NCBI RefSeq assembly: GCF_025917275.1
Contig: NZ_JAOSHO010000011.1
Coordinates: 1 to 37,114 of the forward strand
Length of the DNA stretch: 37,114 bases
Source of the DNA: Pseudomonas agronomica
GTDB lineage: Bacteria > Pseudomonadota > Gammaproteobacteria > Pseudomonadales > Pseudomonadaceae
Direction of reading: 5' to 3'
The translations under genes and the position numbers were made by a program. The number at the start of each line of letters is the position of its first letter. Position 1 is the first letter of the stretch. Positions 16,182-27,344 of the stretch are shown here, in pieces. The notes under the pieces are model-generated. The model searched no databases. It was not told where the DNA came from and worked only from the letters and a program-made list of their open reading frames with translations.

Positions 16182-16196
16182 CAGTGGAGCTAGTAG

Positions 16197-16568
16197 ATGG
16201 CAACTATCAACCAGCTGGTACGTCAGCCGCGTAAGCGTATCGTCGAGAAATCCGACGTGCCTGCGCTGCAGAACTGCCCGCAACGTCGTGGCGTATGCAC
16301 CCGTGTGTATACCACCACGCCGAAAAAACCTAACTCGGCACTGCGTAAAGTATGCCGTGTGCGTCTGACCAACGGTTTCGAGGTTTCCTCGTACATCGGT
16401 GGTGAAGGCCACAACCTGCAAGAGCACAGCGTGGTACTGATCCGCGGCGGTCGTGTAAAAGACTTGCCAGGTGTTCGTTACCACACCGTTCGCGGTTCTT
16501 TGGATACTTCCGGCGTTAAAGGTCGTAACCAGGGTCGTTCGAAGTACGGTACCAAGCGTCCGAAGTAA
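16197..16568 (+). CDS. rpsL: 30S ribosomal protein S12
   Basis: S12 sits at the decoding centre and controls translational accuracy. The 123-residue protein keeps Lys43 (in [10 protein letters not shown]) and Lys88 (in GGRVKDLPG), the sites of the common streptomycin-resistance changes, so this is the sensitive-type allele. The start is ATG 16197, with GGAG 7 bases upstream. It opens the str operon, behind its own promoter and attenuator-like leader. In E. coli, S7 controls this operon by binding the rpsL-rpsG spacer; here that spacer is 102 bases and T-rich in its first part. Confidence 0.98.
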
Positions 16569-16670
16569 TCGGCCGTTTTGCAGTTTTTCATTTTTATTGA
16601 GTCGATAAGAGTAAGGTCGGGCACGCATCTGCTGTCCCGGGCTAACCTGAAGACCGCTTGAGGGCTTATC

Positions 16671-17141
16671 ATGCCAAGACGTCGCGTAGCAGCCAAACGT
16701 GAGATTCTGGACGATCCGAAATACGGAAGCCAGATTCTCGCCAAGTTCATGAACCACGTTATGGAAAGCGGCAAGAAAGCCGTTGCCGAGCGTATCGTTT
16801 ATGGCGCACTGGACAAAGTTAAGGAACGCAAGAACAGCGATCCCCTGGAAATCTTCGAGAAAGCTCTCGACGCCATCGCTCCGCTGGTCGAAGTGAAGTC
16901 GCGCCGTGTAGGCGGTGCTACTTACCAGGTTCCGGTCGAAGTTCGTCCTTCCCGTCGTAACGCCCTGGCAATGCGCTGGCTGGTAGACTTCGCCCGCAAG
17001 CGCGGCGAGAAGTCCATGGCCCTGCGTTTGGCTGGTGAACTGTTGGACGCTGCTGAAGGTAAAGGTGCTGCAGTTAAGAAGCGTGAAGACGTGCACCGTA
17101 TGGCTGAAGCCAACAAGGCTTTCTCGCACTACCGCTTCTAA
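16671..17141 (+). CDS. rpsG: 30S ribosomal protein S7
   Basis: S7 starts assembly of the 30S head and touches E-site tRNA. The 156-residue protein has the conserved helical core starting [12 protein letters not shown] and the beta-hairpin region [14 protein letters not shown] (about 82-95). The ATG at 16671 has GAGGG about 6 bases upstream. In E. coli, S7 represses its own operon by binding the mRNA upstream of its gene. The 102-base spacer here has partial inverted repeats (CGGG and CCCG at 16618 and 16636) but no fold I can name with confidence. Confidence 0.97.
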   Translation: MPRRRVAAKREILDDPKYGSQILAKFMNHVMESGKKAVAERIVYGALDKVKERKNSDPLEIFEKALDAIAPLVEVKSRRVGGATYQVPVEVRPSRRNALAMRWLVDFARKRGEKSMALRLAGELLDAAEGKGAAVKKREDVHRMAEANKAFSHYRF

Positions 17142-17171
17142 TTTTAGCGTCACTCAATTTGCGAGGGCTTT

Positions 17172-19277
17172 ATGGCTCGTACTACACCGATTAACCGCTA
17201 CCGTAACATCGGTATCGTTGCTCACGTGGATGCTGGTAAAACCACCACCACCGAGCGCGTCCTTTTTTACACCGGCAAAAGTCACAAAATGGGCGAGGTG
17301 CATGACGGCGCCGCGACCACAGACTGGATGGTTCAGGAGCAGGAGCGTGGTATTACCATTACTTCTGCTGCTATCACCGCCTTCTGGAAAGGTTCTGAGA
17401 AGCAGTACCCGCACGAGCATCGTTTCAACGTTATCGATACCCCGGGCCACGTAGACTTCACCATTGAAGTTGAGCGTTCCCTGCGTGTACTCGACGGCGC
17501 GGTCGTTGTGTTCTGTGGTACTTCGGGTGTTGAGCCTCAGTCGGAAACCGTATGGCGTCAGGCCAACAAATACGGCGTTCCACGTCTTGTTTATGTAAAC
17601 AAGATGGACCGTGCTGGCGCCAACTTCCTGCGCGTGATCGGTCAGATCAAGCAGCGTCTGGGTCACACTCCGGTGCCTATCCAGCTCGCTATCGGTTCGG
17701 AAGACAACTTCCAGGGCCAGATCGACCTGATCAACATGCAGGCCGTGTACTGGAATGACTCCGACAAGGGTATGGTCCCTGTTCGCAAGGACATTCCTGC
17801 CGAGCTGTTGGAAGAAGCCGAGCAATGGCGCAGCAACATGGTTGAGGCAGCAGCCGAAGCCAGCGAAGAGCTGATGAACAAGTACCTCGAAGGTGAAGAG
17901 CTCACCAACGACGAAATCAAGGCCGCTCTGCGTCAGCGTACTATCGCTGGTGAGATCGTTCTGGCTGTTTGCGGTTCTTCCTTCAAGAACAAGGGTGTTC
18001 CCCTGGTTCTCGACGCCGTGATCGACTTCCTGCCTGCTCCAACCGACATTCCTGCTATCAAGGGTTCCAACCCTGATAACGAGGAAGAGGAAATGGAGCG
18101 TCACGCAAGTGATGACGAGCCGTTCGCGGCCTTGGCATTCAAGATCGCTACCGACCCATTCGTGGGTACCTTGACCTTTGTTCGAGTTTACTCGGGCGTG
18201 TTGGCATCCGGCGACGGCGTGATCAACTCGGTGAAAGGCAAGAAAGAGCGCGTGGGTCGTATGGTGCAGATGCACGCAAACGCCCGTGAAGAAATCAAGG
18301 AAGTGCGCGCTGGCGACATCGCGGCCTTGATCGGCATGAAGGACGTCACCACTGGCGAGACCTTGTGCAACGCTGACAAGCCAATCATCCTGGTTCGCAT
18401 GGACTTCCCGGAGCCGGTTATTTCGGTTGCCGTTGAGCCTAAGACCAAGGATGACCAGGAAAAAATGGGTATCGCTCTGGGCAAGCTTGCTCAGGAAGAC
18501 CCGTCTTTCCGTGTCAAGACTGATGAAGAGACTGGTCAGACGATCATCTCCGGCATGGGCGAGCTGCACCTGGACATCCTGGTTGACCGGATGCGCCGTG
18601 AGTTCAACGTCGAAGCCAACATCGGTAAGCCTCAGGTTTCCTATCGTGAGCGCATCACGAAGAGCTGTGAAATCGAAGGCAAGTTCGTTCGCCAGTCCGG
18701 CGGTCGTGGCCAGTTCGGTCACTGCTGGATCCGTTTTGCTCCTGCTGACGAAGGTCAGGAAGGTCTGCAATTCCTGAACGAAGTCGTAGGTGGTGTGGTT
18801 CCGAAGGAATACATCCCGGCGATCCAGAAGGGTATCGAAGAGCAGATGAAGAACGGCGTAGTTGCCGGCTATCCGCTGATCGGCCTGAAGGCGACCGTGT
18901 TCGACGGTTCTTACCACGACGTCGACTCCAACGAGATGGCGTTCAAGGTGGCTGCTTCCATGGCTACCAAGCAACTGGCCCAGAAGGGCGGTGGTGAGTT
19001 GCTTGAACCTATCATGGCGGTAGAAGTCGTTACGCCTGAAGACTACATGGGTGATGTCATGGGCGACCTTAACCGTCGTCGTGGCATGATTCTGGGTATG
19101 GAAGATACGGTTTCCGGCAAGGTTATCCGCGCCGAGGTTCCGTTGGGTGAGATGTTCGGTTACGCAACCGACGTTCGCTCCATGTCTCAGGGTCGCGCAA
19201 GCTACTCTATGGAATTCAAAAAATACAATACAGCTCCGTCGCATATCGTCGAGACTGTTACCAAAAAGCAAGGCTGA
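17172..19277 (+). CDS. fusA: Elongation factor G
   Basis: EF-G drives translocation and, with ribosome recycling factor, splits ribosomes. The 701-residue protein has P-loop AHVDAGKT (17-24), DTPGHVDF (89-96) and NKMD (143-146), followed by domains II to V. It is the str-operon copy, 30 bases after rpsG and 31 bases before tuf. The ATG at 17172 has GAGGG upstream. Pseudomonas often has a second, diverged fusA elsewhere; this one is the housekeeping copy by context. I see no truncation and did not detect fusidic-acid-type changes, though I could not align it fully. Confidence 0.98.
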   Translation: MARTTPINRYRNIGIVAHVDAGKTTTTERVLFYTGKSHKMGEVHDGAATTDWMVQEQERGITITSAAITAFWKGSEKQYPHEHRFNVIDTPGHVDFTIEVERSLRVLDGAVVVFCGTSGVEPQSETVWRQANKYGVPRLVYVNKMDRAGANFLRVIGQIKQRLGHTPVPIQLAIGSEDNFQGQIDLINMQAVYWNDSDKGMVPVRKDIPAELLEEAEQWRSNMVEAAAEASEELMNKYLEGEELTNDEIKAALRQRTIAGEIVLAVCGSSFKNKGVPLVLDAVIDFLPAPTDIPAIKGSNPDNEEEEMERHASDDEPFAALAFKIATDPFVGTLTFVRVYSGVLASGDGVINSVKGKKERVGRMVQMHANAREEIKEVRAGDIAALIGMKDVTTGETLCNADKPIILVRMDFPEPVISVAVEPKTKDDQEKMGIALGKLAQEDPSFRVKTDEETGQTIISGMGELHLDILVDRMRREFNVEANIGKPQVSYRERITKSCEIEGKFVRQSGGRGQFGHCWIRFAPADEGQEGLQFLNEVVGGVVPKEYIPAIQKGIEEQMKNGVVAGYPLIGLKATVFDGSYHDVDSNEMAFKVAASMATKQLAQKGGGELLEPIMAVEVVTPEDYMGDVMGDLNRRRGMILGMEDTVSGKVIRAEVPLGEMFGYATDVRSMSQGRASYSMEFKKYNTAPSHIVETVTKKQG

Positions 19278-19308
19278 TCCAGCCCCTTTAAGCTAGGAGT
19301 TAATTGTC

Positions 19309-20502
<1,194 letters not shown>

Positions 20503-20532
20503 GACTCTTTCAGAGTCGGCTCGATGAACAGG

Positions 20533-20560
20533 AAAGCCCCCGCTTAGCGGGGGCTTTTTT
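20533..20560 (+). terminator. Intrinsic terminator of the str operon
   Basis: AAAGCCCCCGC (20533-20543) pairs with GCGGGGGCTTT (20547-20557) over 11 base pairs around a TTA loop, with T's running to 20560. It is among the strongest terminators in the window. The -35 box of the S10 promoter starts only 7 bases after it. Confidence 0.95.
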
Positions 20561-20566
20561 ATTGGG

Positions 20567-20595
20567 TTGACACCTATCAGGGGCGTCTATAGAAT
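20567..20595 (+). promoter_or_regulatory. Sigma-70 promoter of the S10 operon
   Basis: A perfect TTGACA (20567-20572) is followed after 17 bases by TAGAAT (20590-20595) and then a GC-rich TGCGCCTCC. The T-run of the preceding terminator lies just upstream and could act as an UP-like tract. The start near 20602 gives a leader of about 56 bases. Confidence 0.85.
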
Positions 20596-20610
20596 TGCGC
20601 CTCCTTTTAA

Positions 20611-20627
20611 CGGGCGTATTGCGCCCG
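20611..20627 (+). other. Hairpin in the rpsJ (S10) leader
   Basis: CGGGCG (20611-20616) pairs with CGCCCG (20622-20627) around a 5-base loop, between the predicted start and the rpsJ ribosome site. In E. coli, L4 controls the S10 operon through a much longer leader of about 170 bases. This leader is short, so the mechanism, if any, must differ. Confidence 0.5.
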
Positions 20628-20657
20628 GTGGGAATAGCAGCCGGAGTCTGAAATCCA

Positions 20658-20969
20658 ATGCAAAATCAGCAAATCCGTATCAGGTTGAAGGCTTTTGACC
20701 ATCGCCTGATCGACCAATCCACCCAGGAAATCGTGGAAACCGCGAAACGTACTGGTGCTCAAGTGCGTGGTCCAATTCCACTGCCTACCCGTAAAGAGCG
20801 GTTCACCGTTCTGGTCTCCCCGCACGTCAACAAAGACGCGCGTGACCAGTACGAGATCCGTACTCATAAGCGCGTTCTGGACATCGTCCAGCCAACGGAT
20901 AAAACCGTTGATGCTCTTATGAAGCTTGATCTTGCGGCCGGTGTGGAAGTGCAGATCAGCCTCGGCTAA
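20658..20969 (+). CDS. rpsJ: 30S ribosomal protein S10
   Basis: S10 is part of the 30S head and also acts as NusE, which binds the NusG C-terminal domain and NusB in antitermination and transcription-translation coupling. The 103-residue protein is full length ([15 protein letters not shown] to VEVQISLG). The ATG at 20658 has GGAG about 11 bases upstream. It opens the S10 operon. The stop codon lies in a small hairpin TAAGAC-TCG-GTCTTA (20967-20981), and 80 bases separate it from rplC. Confidence 0.98.
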
Positions 20970-21049
20970 GACTCGGTCTTAGTCGTGTAACGCTCTGAAA
21001 TGGGCGGCCATAGCGGGTGAAAGCCCCGTACACTCATGAGGTTTACAAC

Positions 21050-21685
21050 ATGACTATTGGTGTAGTCGGTCGTAAATGCGGTATGACCCGTATTTTCACC
21101 GAAGAAGGTGTCTCCATTCCGGTCACGGTCATTGAGATCGAGCCGAATCGCGTCACCCAGTTCAAAACTGAAGAGACCGATGGCTATCGTGCAGTGCAAG
21201 TCACTGTCGGCGAGCGTCGCGCTTCGCGTGTAACAGCAGCTCAGGCTGGCCACTTCGCCAAGGCGAACGTAGCCGCTGGTCGTACCGTAATGGAATTCCG
21301 TCTTGAAGAAGGCGAGTACCAGGCCGGCGATCTGATCAACGCTGAAATCTTCGCCGCTGGTCAACTGGTTGATGTAACCGGTCAGTCCAAGGGTAAAGGC
21401 TTCCAGGGTACGATCAAGCGTTGGAACTTCCGCGGGCAAGATAACACCCACGGTAACTCCGTATCCCACCGCGTTCCAGGCTCTATCGGCCAGTGCCAGA
21501 CTCCTGGTCGTGTATTCAAGGGCAAGAAAATGTCCGGTCATATGGGCGCCGAGCGCGTGACCGTGCAGTCCCTCGAAGTAGTGCGCGTGGACGCTGAACG
21601 CAATCTGTTGTTGGTCAAGGGCGCTGTTCCTGGCGCTACTGGCGGCAACTTGGTTGTACGTCCAGCAGCCAAGGCTCGCGGTTAA
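21050..21685 (+). CDS. rplC: 50S ribosomal protein L3
   Basis: L3 is an early assembly protein of the 50S whose long loop reaches the peptidyl transferase centre. The 211-residue protein starts [16 protein letters not shown], the family's usual N-terminus. The loop region includes [19 protein letters not shown] (about 137-155); its Gln is the site methylated by PrmB in enteric bacteria. I chose ATG 21050, with GAGG 8 bases upstream, over an in-frame ATG at 21017 that would add 11 residues foreign to the family. Confidence 0.97.
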   Translation: MTIGVVGRKCGMTRIFTEEGVSIPVTVIEIEPNRVTQFKTEETDGYRAVQVTVGERRASRVTAAQAGHFAKANVAAGRTVMEFRLEEGEYQAGDLINAEIFAAGQLVDVTGQSKGKGFQGTIKRWNFRGQDNTHGNSVSHRVPGSIGQCQTPGRVFKGKKMSGHMGAERVTVQSLEVVRVDAERNLLLVKGAVPGATGGNLVVRPAAKARG

Positions 21686-21697
21686 GGGGAAGCTGAC

Positions 21698-22300
21698 ATG
21701 CAATTAAATGTAAATGACGCTCAAGCGATCGAAGTTTCCGAACTGACATTTGGCGGCGAATTCAACGAGACGCTGGTTCACCAAGCAGTCGTGGCCTACA
21801 TGGCTGGCGGCCGTCAAGGTAGCAAGCAGCAAAAGACCCGTTCCGACGTTTCTGGTGGCGGTAAGCGCCCATGGCGTCAGAAAGGTACTGGCCGTGCTCG
21901 TGCCGGTACTATCCGTAGCCCAATCTGGCGTGGCGGCGGTACCACTTTCGCAGCTCGTCCTCAGGATCACTCCCAGAAGCTGAACAAGAAGATGTACCGC
22001 GCAGCAATGCGTTCCATCCTTGCTGAGCTGGTGCGTACTGATCGTCTGGTCGTGGTTCAGGACTTCGCTGTTGAAGCACCGAAAACCAAAGATCTGCTGA
22101 ACAAGCTGAATGGCATGGGCCTGACTGACGTCCTGATCGTGTCTGACGCTGTTGATCAGAACCTGTACCTGGCTGCTCGCAACCTGCCACACGTCGATGT
22201 TCGTGACGTGCAAGGTTCCGATCCGGTCAGTCTGATCGCATACGACAAGGTGTTGATCACCGTGTCGGCCGTGAAGAAATTCGAGGAGCTGCTGGGATGA
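21698..22300 (+). CDS. rplD: 50S ribosomal protein L4
   Basis: L4 binds 23S rRNA, and its extended loop lines the peptide exit tunnel; in E. coli it also represses transcription and translation of the S10 operon. The 200-residue protein keeps the tunnel-loop motif [14 protein letters not shown] (about 61-74), where macrolide-resistance changes arise, with no odd residue seen. The ATG at 21698 follows AAGGGGAAGC. Its last four bases overlap the rplW start (ATGA), so the two are likely coupled. Confidence 0.98.
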
Positions 22301-22596
22301 ACCAGGAACGCGTATTTAAAGTTCTGCTTGGCCCGCACGTTTCCGAGAAGGCTACGGTTCTGGCAGACAAGAAAGGCCAGTTCGTTTTCAAGGTTGCTAC
22401 CGACGCAACCAAGCTGGAAATCAAGAAGGCCGTCGAAAGCCTGTTCAGCGTGAAAGTAGAGCGCGTGACTACCCTGAACGTTCTGGGTAAAAGCAAGCGC
22501 ACTGCTCGCGGTCTGGGCAAGCGTAATGACTGGAAGAAGGCAGTTATCTCCCTTCAGCCAGGCCAAGATCTCGATTTCAGCAGCAGTGCTGAGTAA
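22297..22596 (+). CDS. rplW: 50S ribosomal protein L23
   Basis: L23 lies at the mouth of the exit tunnel and is the docking site for trigger factor and the signal recognition particle. The 99-residue protein has the family core ([24 protein letters not shown]) and the loop [17 protein letters not shown]. Its ATG overlaps the rplD stop by four bases, a translational coupling arrangement. rplB follows after 14 bases. Confidence 0.98.
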
Positions 22597-22610
22597 GGAA
22601 GGGGTGCATC

Positions 22611-23435
22611 ATGGCAATCGTTAAATGCAAACCGACTTCCCCTGGCCGCCGTTTTGTGGTCAAGGTGGTCAACCAGGAGCTGCATAAAGGCGCTCCTCAC
22701 GCACCGCTGCTCGAGAAAAAATCGAAGTCTGGTGGTCGTAACAACAATGGCCGTATTACCACTCGTCACATTGGTGGTGGTCATAAGCAGCATTACCGTC
22801 TGGTCGACTTCCGTCGCAACGACAAGGATGGCATCGCTGCCACCGTCGAGCGTATCGAATACGATCCAAACCGTACTGCTCACATCGCTCTGCTGCTGTA
22901 CGCAGATGGCGAGCGTCGCTACATCATCGCCCCTAAAGGCGTGAGCGCTGGCGACCAGCTGATCGCAGGTGCCTTGGCGCCGATCAAGCCGGGCAACGCT
23001 CTGCAACTGCGCAACATTCCAGTTGGTAGCACCGTACACGGCATCGAATTGAAGCCAGGTAAAGGCGCGCAAATCGCTCGTTCCGCTGGTGCTTCGGCTC
23101 AGCTGATCGCTCGTGAAGGTGTCTACGTGACCCTGCGTCTGCGTTCTGGTGAGATGCGTAAAGTACTGGCTGAATGCCGTGCGACCCTGGGCGAAGTCTC
23201 GAACTCCGAGCACAGCCTGCGTTCGTTGGGTAAAGCTGGTGCCAAGCGCTGGCGTGGCGTTCGCCCAACCGTTCGTGGTGTTGCCATGAACCCGGTTGAC
23301 CACCCACATGGTGGTGGTGAAGGTCGTACCTCTGGTGGTCGTCATCCGGTATCGCCATGGGGCTTCCCGACTAAGGGCGCGAAGACTCGTGGTAATAAGC
23401 GTACCGACAAAATGATCGTCCGTCGTCGCAAGTAA
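22611..23435 (+). CDS. rplB: 50S ribosomal protein L2
   Basis: L2 is one of the most conserved ribosomal proteins and is needed for subunit joining and peptidyl transfer. The 274-residue protein has the RNA-binding core and the C-terminal [17 protein letters not shown] region (about 222-238), whose His is important for activity in E. coli. The ATG at 22611 follows AAGGAAGGGG at the rplW stop. It is 16 bases before rpsS. Confidence 0.98.
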
Positions 23436-23451
23436 ATAGAGGGATACGACA

Positions 23452-23727
23452 GTGCCACGTTCTCTGAAAAAAGGTCCTTTTATTGATCTTCACCTACTGA
23501 AGAAGATCGAAGTGGCGGCGGAAAAGAACGATCGCAAACCAGTTAAGACCTGGTCGCGTCGTTCGATGATCCTGCCACAAATGGTCGGTCTGACCATCGC
23601 AGTACACAACGGTCGTCAACACGTCCCAGTTCTCGTTAACGAAGACATGGTCGGCCACAAACTGGGCGAGTTCGCCGGTACCCGCACTTATCGTGGGCAC
23701 GTGGCAGACAAGAAAGCCAAGCGTTAA
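23452..23727 (+). CDS. rpsS: 30S ribosomal protein S19
   Basis: S19 lies in the 30S head, beside S13, and contacts the A-site region. The 91-residue protein begins [18 protein letters not shown] and contains the conserved [11 protein letters not shown] stretch (about 36-46). It starts with GTG at 23452, with GAGGG about 9 bases upstream. The next gene, rplV, begins 11 bases after the stop. Confidence 0.97.
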   Translation: MPRSLKKGPFIDLHLLKKIEVAAEKNDRKPVKTWSRRSMILPQMVGLTIAVHNGRQHVPVLVNEDMVGHKLGEFAGTRTYRGHVADKKAKR

Positions 23728-23738
23728 GGGGTTAGGAA

Positions 23739-24071
23739 ATGGAAGTAGCCGCTAAGTTGTCGGGCGCTCGAATCTCCGCCCAGAAAGCCCGCTTGGTCGC
23801 CGACCAGATCCGCGGGAAGAAGGTGGGCGAAGCGCTCAACCTGTTGGCTTTCAGCAGTAAGAAAGCCGCCGAGATCATGAAAAAAGTGCTGGAGTCGGCC
23901 GTAGCCAACGCCGAGCATAACGAAGGCGCAGACGTTGATGACCTGAAGGTCAGCACCGTTTTCGTCAACGAAGGGCGTTCGCTGAAGCGCATCATGCCAC
24001 GTGCCAAAGGCCGTGCTGATCGCATCGTCAAGCGGTCTTGCCATATCACTGTCAAGGTTGCTGACAAGTAA
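23739..24071 (+). CDS. rplV: 50S ribosomal protein L22
   Basis: L22 has a long beta-hairpin that lines the peptide exit tunnel, where macrolide-resistance changes occur. The 110-residue protein has the globular N-terminal part ([22 protein letters not shown]) and the hairpin at about 80-100 ([18 protein letters not shown]), intact. The ATG at 23739 follows TTAGGAA closely. rpsC starts 13 bases after the stop. Confidence 0.98.
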
Positions 24072-24084
24072 CGGAGTCGAAGAG

Positions 24085-24771
24085 ATGGGTCAGAAAGTAC
24101 ATCCCATTGGCATTCGCCTGGGAATCGTCAAGGAGCACACCTCCGTCTGGTACGCAGACGGTCGGACTTATGCGGACTACTTGTTCGCTGATCTGAAGGT
24201 GCGTGAGTATCTCCAAGACAAACTAAAAAGCGCGTCCGTCAGCCGTATCGATATCCATCGTCCGGCTCAGACTGCACGTATCACCATCCACACCGCTCGC
24301 CCAGGTATCGTTATCGGGAAGAAAGGTGAAGATGTTGAGAAACTGCGTCAGGACCTGACCAAGCAAATGGGTGTGCCTGTGCACATCAATATCGAAGAGA
24401 TCCGCAAGCCGGAACTCGACGGTATGCTGGTTGCGCAGAGCGTAGCTCAGCAGCTGGAGCGCCGTGTAATGTTCCGTCGCGCTATGAAACGCGCTGTACA
24501 GAACGCAATGCGCATTGGTGCCAAAGGCATCAAAATCCAAGTGAGCGGTCGTCTCGGCGGTGCTGAAATCGCACGTACTGAATGGTATCGCGAAGGTCGT
24601 GTGCCACTGCACACCCTGCGTGCCGACATCGACTATGCCAACTACGAAGCTCACACCACCTACGGTGTGATCGGTGTAAAGGTTTGGATCTTCAAAGGCG
24701 AAGTAATTGGTGGTCGCCAAGAAGAACTGAAGCCACAAGCACCAGCGCCTCGTAAAAAAGCTGCTAAGTAA
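24085..24771 (+). CDS. rpsC: 30S ribosomal protein S3
   Basis: S3 lies at the mRNA entry tunnel and takes part in mRNA unwinding with S4 and S5. The 228-residue protein has the N-terminal [13 protein letters not shown], a type 2 KH domain with the [14 protein letters not shown] loop (about 75-88), and the C-terminal domain ending in a basic Pro-rich tail. I chose ATG 24085, preceded by a GGAG at 24073-24076, over an in-frame ATG at 24001 that lies inside rplV. rplP follows after 12 bases. Confidence 0.97.
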
Positions 24772-24783
24772 GGGGTACGCCAA

Positions 24784-25197
24784 ATGTTGCAACCAAAGCG
24801 TACGAAGTTCCGCAAGCAGATGACCGGTCACAACCGTGGCCTGGCATTGCGCGGTAGCAAAGTCAGCTTCGGCGAGTTCGCGCTGAAGTCTGTTGCTCGT
24901 GGTCGTCTCACCGCTCGTCAGATCGAGTCAGCGCGTCGTGCTCTGACCCGTCACGTAAAACGTGGCGGCAAGATCTGGATCCGTGTATTCCCGGACAAGC
25001 CTGTCACCAAGAAGCCACTCGAAGTTCGGATGGGTAAAGGTAAGGGTAACGTGGAGTACTGGGTTGCCCAGATTCAGCCAGGCAAAGTCCTGTATGAAAT
25101 CGAGGGTGTTTCTGAAGAGCTGGCGCGTGAGGCTTTCGCCCTGGCTGCTGCAAAGCTGCCGCTCGCCACCTCCTTTGTTAAACGGACGGTGATGTGA
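24784..25197 (+). CDS. rplP: 50S ribosomal protein L16
   Basis: L16 organises the A-site side of the 50S and touches tRNA. The 137-residue protein begins [19 protein letters not shown] and has the conserved [12 protein letters not shown] loop (about 77-88), which includes the Arg81-type region hydroxylated in some bacteria. The ATG at 24784 follows AAGGGG. Its TGA shares a base with the rpmC start, so coupling is likely. Confidence 0.97.
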
Positions 25198-25388
25198 TGA
25201 AAGCGAATGAACTTCGTGAAAAATCCGCACAGCAGCTGAACGAGCAACTGCTCGGCCTGCTGCGCGACCAGTTCAATCTGCGTATGCAGAAAGCAACTGG
25301 CCAGTTGGGGCAGTCTCATCTGCTCTCGCAAGTTAAGCGTGACATCGCTCGCGTGAAAACTGTGCTCAACCAGCAGGCAGGTAAGTGA
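25197..25388 (+). CDS. rpmC: 50S ribosomal protein L29
   Basis: L29 is a small helical protein next to L23 at the exit tunnel. The 63-residue protein begins [18 protein letters not shown] and forms the usual long helices ending in [12 protein letters not shown] chose ATG 25197, which overlaps the rplP stop by one base (TGATG); a GTG just before it is in frame but less likely. rpsQ starts 2 bases after the stop. Confidence 0.96.
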
Positions 25389-25390
25389 TC

Positions 25391-25657
25391 ATGGCTGAAG
25401 CCGAAAAAACTGTCCGTACGCTGACTGGCCGTGTTGTCAGCGACAAGATGGACAAAACCATCACCGTTCTGATCGAGCGTCGCGTTAAGCACCCGATCTA
25501 CGGTAAATACGTTAAGCGTTCGACTAAGCTGCACGCGCACGACGAAACCAATCAGTGCCACATCGGCGACAAGGTCACTATTCGTGAAACTCGTCCGATG
25601 GCCAAGACCAAGTCTTGGGCGCTGGTTGATGTTCTCGAACGCGCTGTGGAAGTCTAA
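25391..25657 (+). CDS. rpsQ: 30S ribosomal protein S17
   Basis: S17 is an OB-fold protein that binds 16S rRNA early in 30S assembly. The 88-residue protein has [17 protein letters not shown] (about 11-27) and the [16 protein letters not shown] region, the standard family core. I chose ATG 25391 over an in-frame GTG at 25385 that overlaps rpmC. A 23-base spacer separates it from rplN. Confidence 0.97.
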   Translation: MAEAEKTVRTLTGRVVSDKMDKTITVLIERRVKHPIYGKYVKRSTKLHAHDETNQCHIGDKVTIRETRPMAKTKSWALVDVLERAVEV

Positions 25658-25680
25658 GGGCTAGGGGTCGGAGAAATTAT

Positions 25681-26049
25681 ATGATTCAGACTCAATCCAT
25701 GCTCGATGTGGCCGATAACAGCGGCGCTCGCCGCGTTATGTGCATCAAGGTGCTGGGTGGCTCCCATCGTCGTTACGCTGGTATCGGTGACATCATCAAA
25801 GTTACCGTCAAGGAAGCAATTCCTCGCGGTAAGGTGAAGAAAGGTCAAGTGATGACTGCTGTTGTAGTCCGCACTCGCCACGGTGTTCGTCGTGCTGACG
25901 GCTCCATCATCCGCTTTGATGGCAACGCTGCTGTTCTGTTGAACAACAAGCAAGAGCCAATCGGCACCCGTATCTTTGGGCCAGTGACCCGTGAACTTCG
26001 TACTGAGAAGTTCATGAAGATCGTCTCGCTCGCCCCAGAAGTGCTGTAA
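25681..26049 (+). CDS. rplN: 50S ribosomal protein L14
   Basis: L14 lies on the subunit interface and is the docking site of the silencing factor RsfS. The 122-residue protein begins [19 protein letters not shown], the family signature, and ends [14 protein letters not shown]. The ATG at 25681 has GGAG about 9 bases upstream. In E. coli it opens the spc operon, but here no promoter is visible between rpsQ and rplN, so S10 and spc genes are probably co-transcribed at this point. Confidence 0.98.
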   Translation: MIQTQSMLDVADNSGARRVMCIKVLGGSHRRYAGIGDIIKVTVKEAIPRGKVKKGQVMTAVVVRTRHGVRRADGSIIRFDGNAAVLLNNKQEPIGTRIFGPVTRELRTEKFMKIVSLAPEVL

Positions 26050-26060
26050 GGAGATCCGAC

Positions 26061-26375
26061 ATGCAAAAGATTCGTCGTGACGACGAGATCATCGTGATCG
26101 CCGGCAAAGACAAGGGTAAGCGCGGTAAGGTGCTGAAGGTTCTTGCTGACAACCGTCTGGTTGTTGGTGGTCTGAACCTGGTCAAGCGTCATACCAAGCC
26201 TAACCCGATGTCGGGCGTACAGGGCGGTATCGTCGAGAAAGAAGCGCCACTGCACGCTTCCAACGTCGCCATTTTCAACGGCGAAACCAACAAGGCTGAC
26301 CGCGTTGGTTTCAAAGTAGAAGACGGTAAGAAAATTCGTGTCTTCAAGTCGACCCAAAAAGCGGTTGATGCTTGA
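26061..26375 (+). CDS. rplX: 50S ribosomal protein L24
   Basis: L24 starts assembly of the 50S by binding the 5' part of 23S rRNA. The 104-residue protein has a KOW motif near its start ([20 protein letters not shown], about 7-26) and the VKRHTKPNP loop. The ATG at 26061 has a strong AAGGAG overlapping the rplN stop. rplE follows after 20 bases. Confidence 0.98.
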   Translation: MQKIRRDDEIIVIAGKDKGKRGKVLKVLADNRLVVGGLNLVKRHTKPNPMSGVQGGIVEKEAPLHASNVAIFNGETNKADRVGFKVEDGKKIRVFKSTQKAVDA

Positions 26376-26395
26376 ACACTGCTAGGTAGAAGACC

Positions 26396-26935
26396 ATGGC
26401 ACGACTAAAAGAGATTTACCGGAAGGAAATCGCACCGAAACTTAAGGAAGAACTTAAGCTTTCGAACGTGATGGAAGTTCCGCGCGTTACCAAAATCACC
26501 CTGAACATGGGTCTGGGCGAAGCGATCGGCGACAAAAAAGTCATCGAGCACGCAGTTGCCGACCTGGAAAAGATCACCGGCCAGAAAGTCGTCGTGACCT
26601 ACGCTCGGAAATCCATCGCTGGCTTTAAAGTCCGTGAAGGTTGGCCGATCGGCGTCAAAGTGACCCTGCGCCGTGAGCGTATGTACGAGTTCCTGGATCG
26701 TCTGCTGTCGATCTCCCTGCCTCGGGTTCGCGACTTCCGCGGCCTGAATGCCAAGTCCTTCGATGGTCGTGGCAACTACAGCATGGGCGTGAAAGAGCAG
26801 ATCATTTTCCCGGAAATCGATTACGACAAGATCGATGCTCTCCGCGGTCTGGACATTACCCTGACCACCACTGCTCGGACGGATGAAGAAGGTCGCGCGT
26901 TGCTGCGTGCTTTCAAATTCCCGTTCCGCAACTGA
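26396..26935 (+). CDS. rplE: 50S ribosomal protein L5
   Basis: L5 binds 5S rRNA and forms the B1b bridge with S13. The 179-residue protein has the conserved [13 protein letters not shown] (about 30-42) and the [17 protein letters not shown] stretch (about 109-125). In E. coli the regulator S8 binds the mRNA at the start of this gene to control the spc operon; I did not find a clear copy of that site by eye. rpsN begins 13 bases after the stop. Confidence 0.98.
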   Translation: MARLKEIYRKEIAPKLKEELKLSNVMEVPRVTKITLNMGLGEAIGDKKVIEHAVADLEKITGQKVVVTYARKSIAGFKVREGWPIGVKVTLRRERMYEFLDRLLSISLPRVRDFRGLNAKSFDGRGNYSMGVKEQIIFPEIDYDKIDALRGLDITLTTTARTDEEGRALLRAFKFPFRN

Positions 26936-26948
26936 TTGGAGTAGGACA

Positions 26949-27254
26949 ATGGCCAAGAAGAGCATGAAGAACCGTGAGCTGAAGCGTCAGCTCACCGTTG
27001 CCAAGTACGCCACCAAGCGTGCAGCGCTGAAAGCTATCATCGTTGATCTGAACGCAAGTCCAGAAGCGCGTTGGGAAGCTACCGTAGCACTGCAGAAGCA
27101 GCCACGTGACGCGAGCGCTTCGCGCATGCGTAACCGCTGCCGCCTGACTGGTCGTCCGCACGGCGTGTACCGCAAGTTCGGCCTCGGCCGTAACATGCTG
27201 CGTCAAGCTGCTATGCGTGGTGACGTTCCAGGTCTGGTCAAAGCCAGCTGGTAA
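26949..27254 (+). CDS. rpsN: 30S ribosomal protein S14, zinc-free form
   Basis: S14 is a late-assembling protein of the 30S head near the A site. The 101-residue protein is the long form that lacks the two CxxC zinc motifs of the short form; only one Cys is present ([19 protein letters not shown]). I chose ATG 26949, with TAGGA upstream, over an in-frame frame start inside rplE. The gene ends the S10/early spc block: a hairpin with an embedded promoter follows before rpsH. Confidence 0.97.
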   Translation: MAKKSMKNRELKRQLTVAKYATKRAALKAIIVDLNASPEARWEATVALQKQPRDASASRMRNRCRLTGRPHGVYRKFGLGRNMLRQAAMRGDVPGLVKASW

Positions 27255-27314
27255 GCACTGTCAAAGTCACGATGTTCGGGGTCGCAAGATCCTGACCATC
27301 GGTGGCCTTGAACT

Positions 27315-27344
27315 TGAATCAAGCCCCTTTTGGGGCTTGATTCA
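27315..27344 (+). terminator. Terminator-like hairpin between rpsN and rpsH
   Basis: TGAATCAAGCCCC (27315-27327) pairs perfectly with GGGGCTTGATTCA (27332-27344) over 13 base pairs around a TTTT loop. No clean U-tract follows (TTTCC), so it may pause or protect RNA more than it terminates. Its downstream arm holds the -35 box of the rpsH promoter. Confidence 0.65.
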
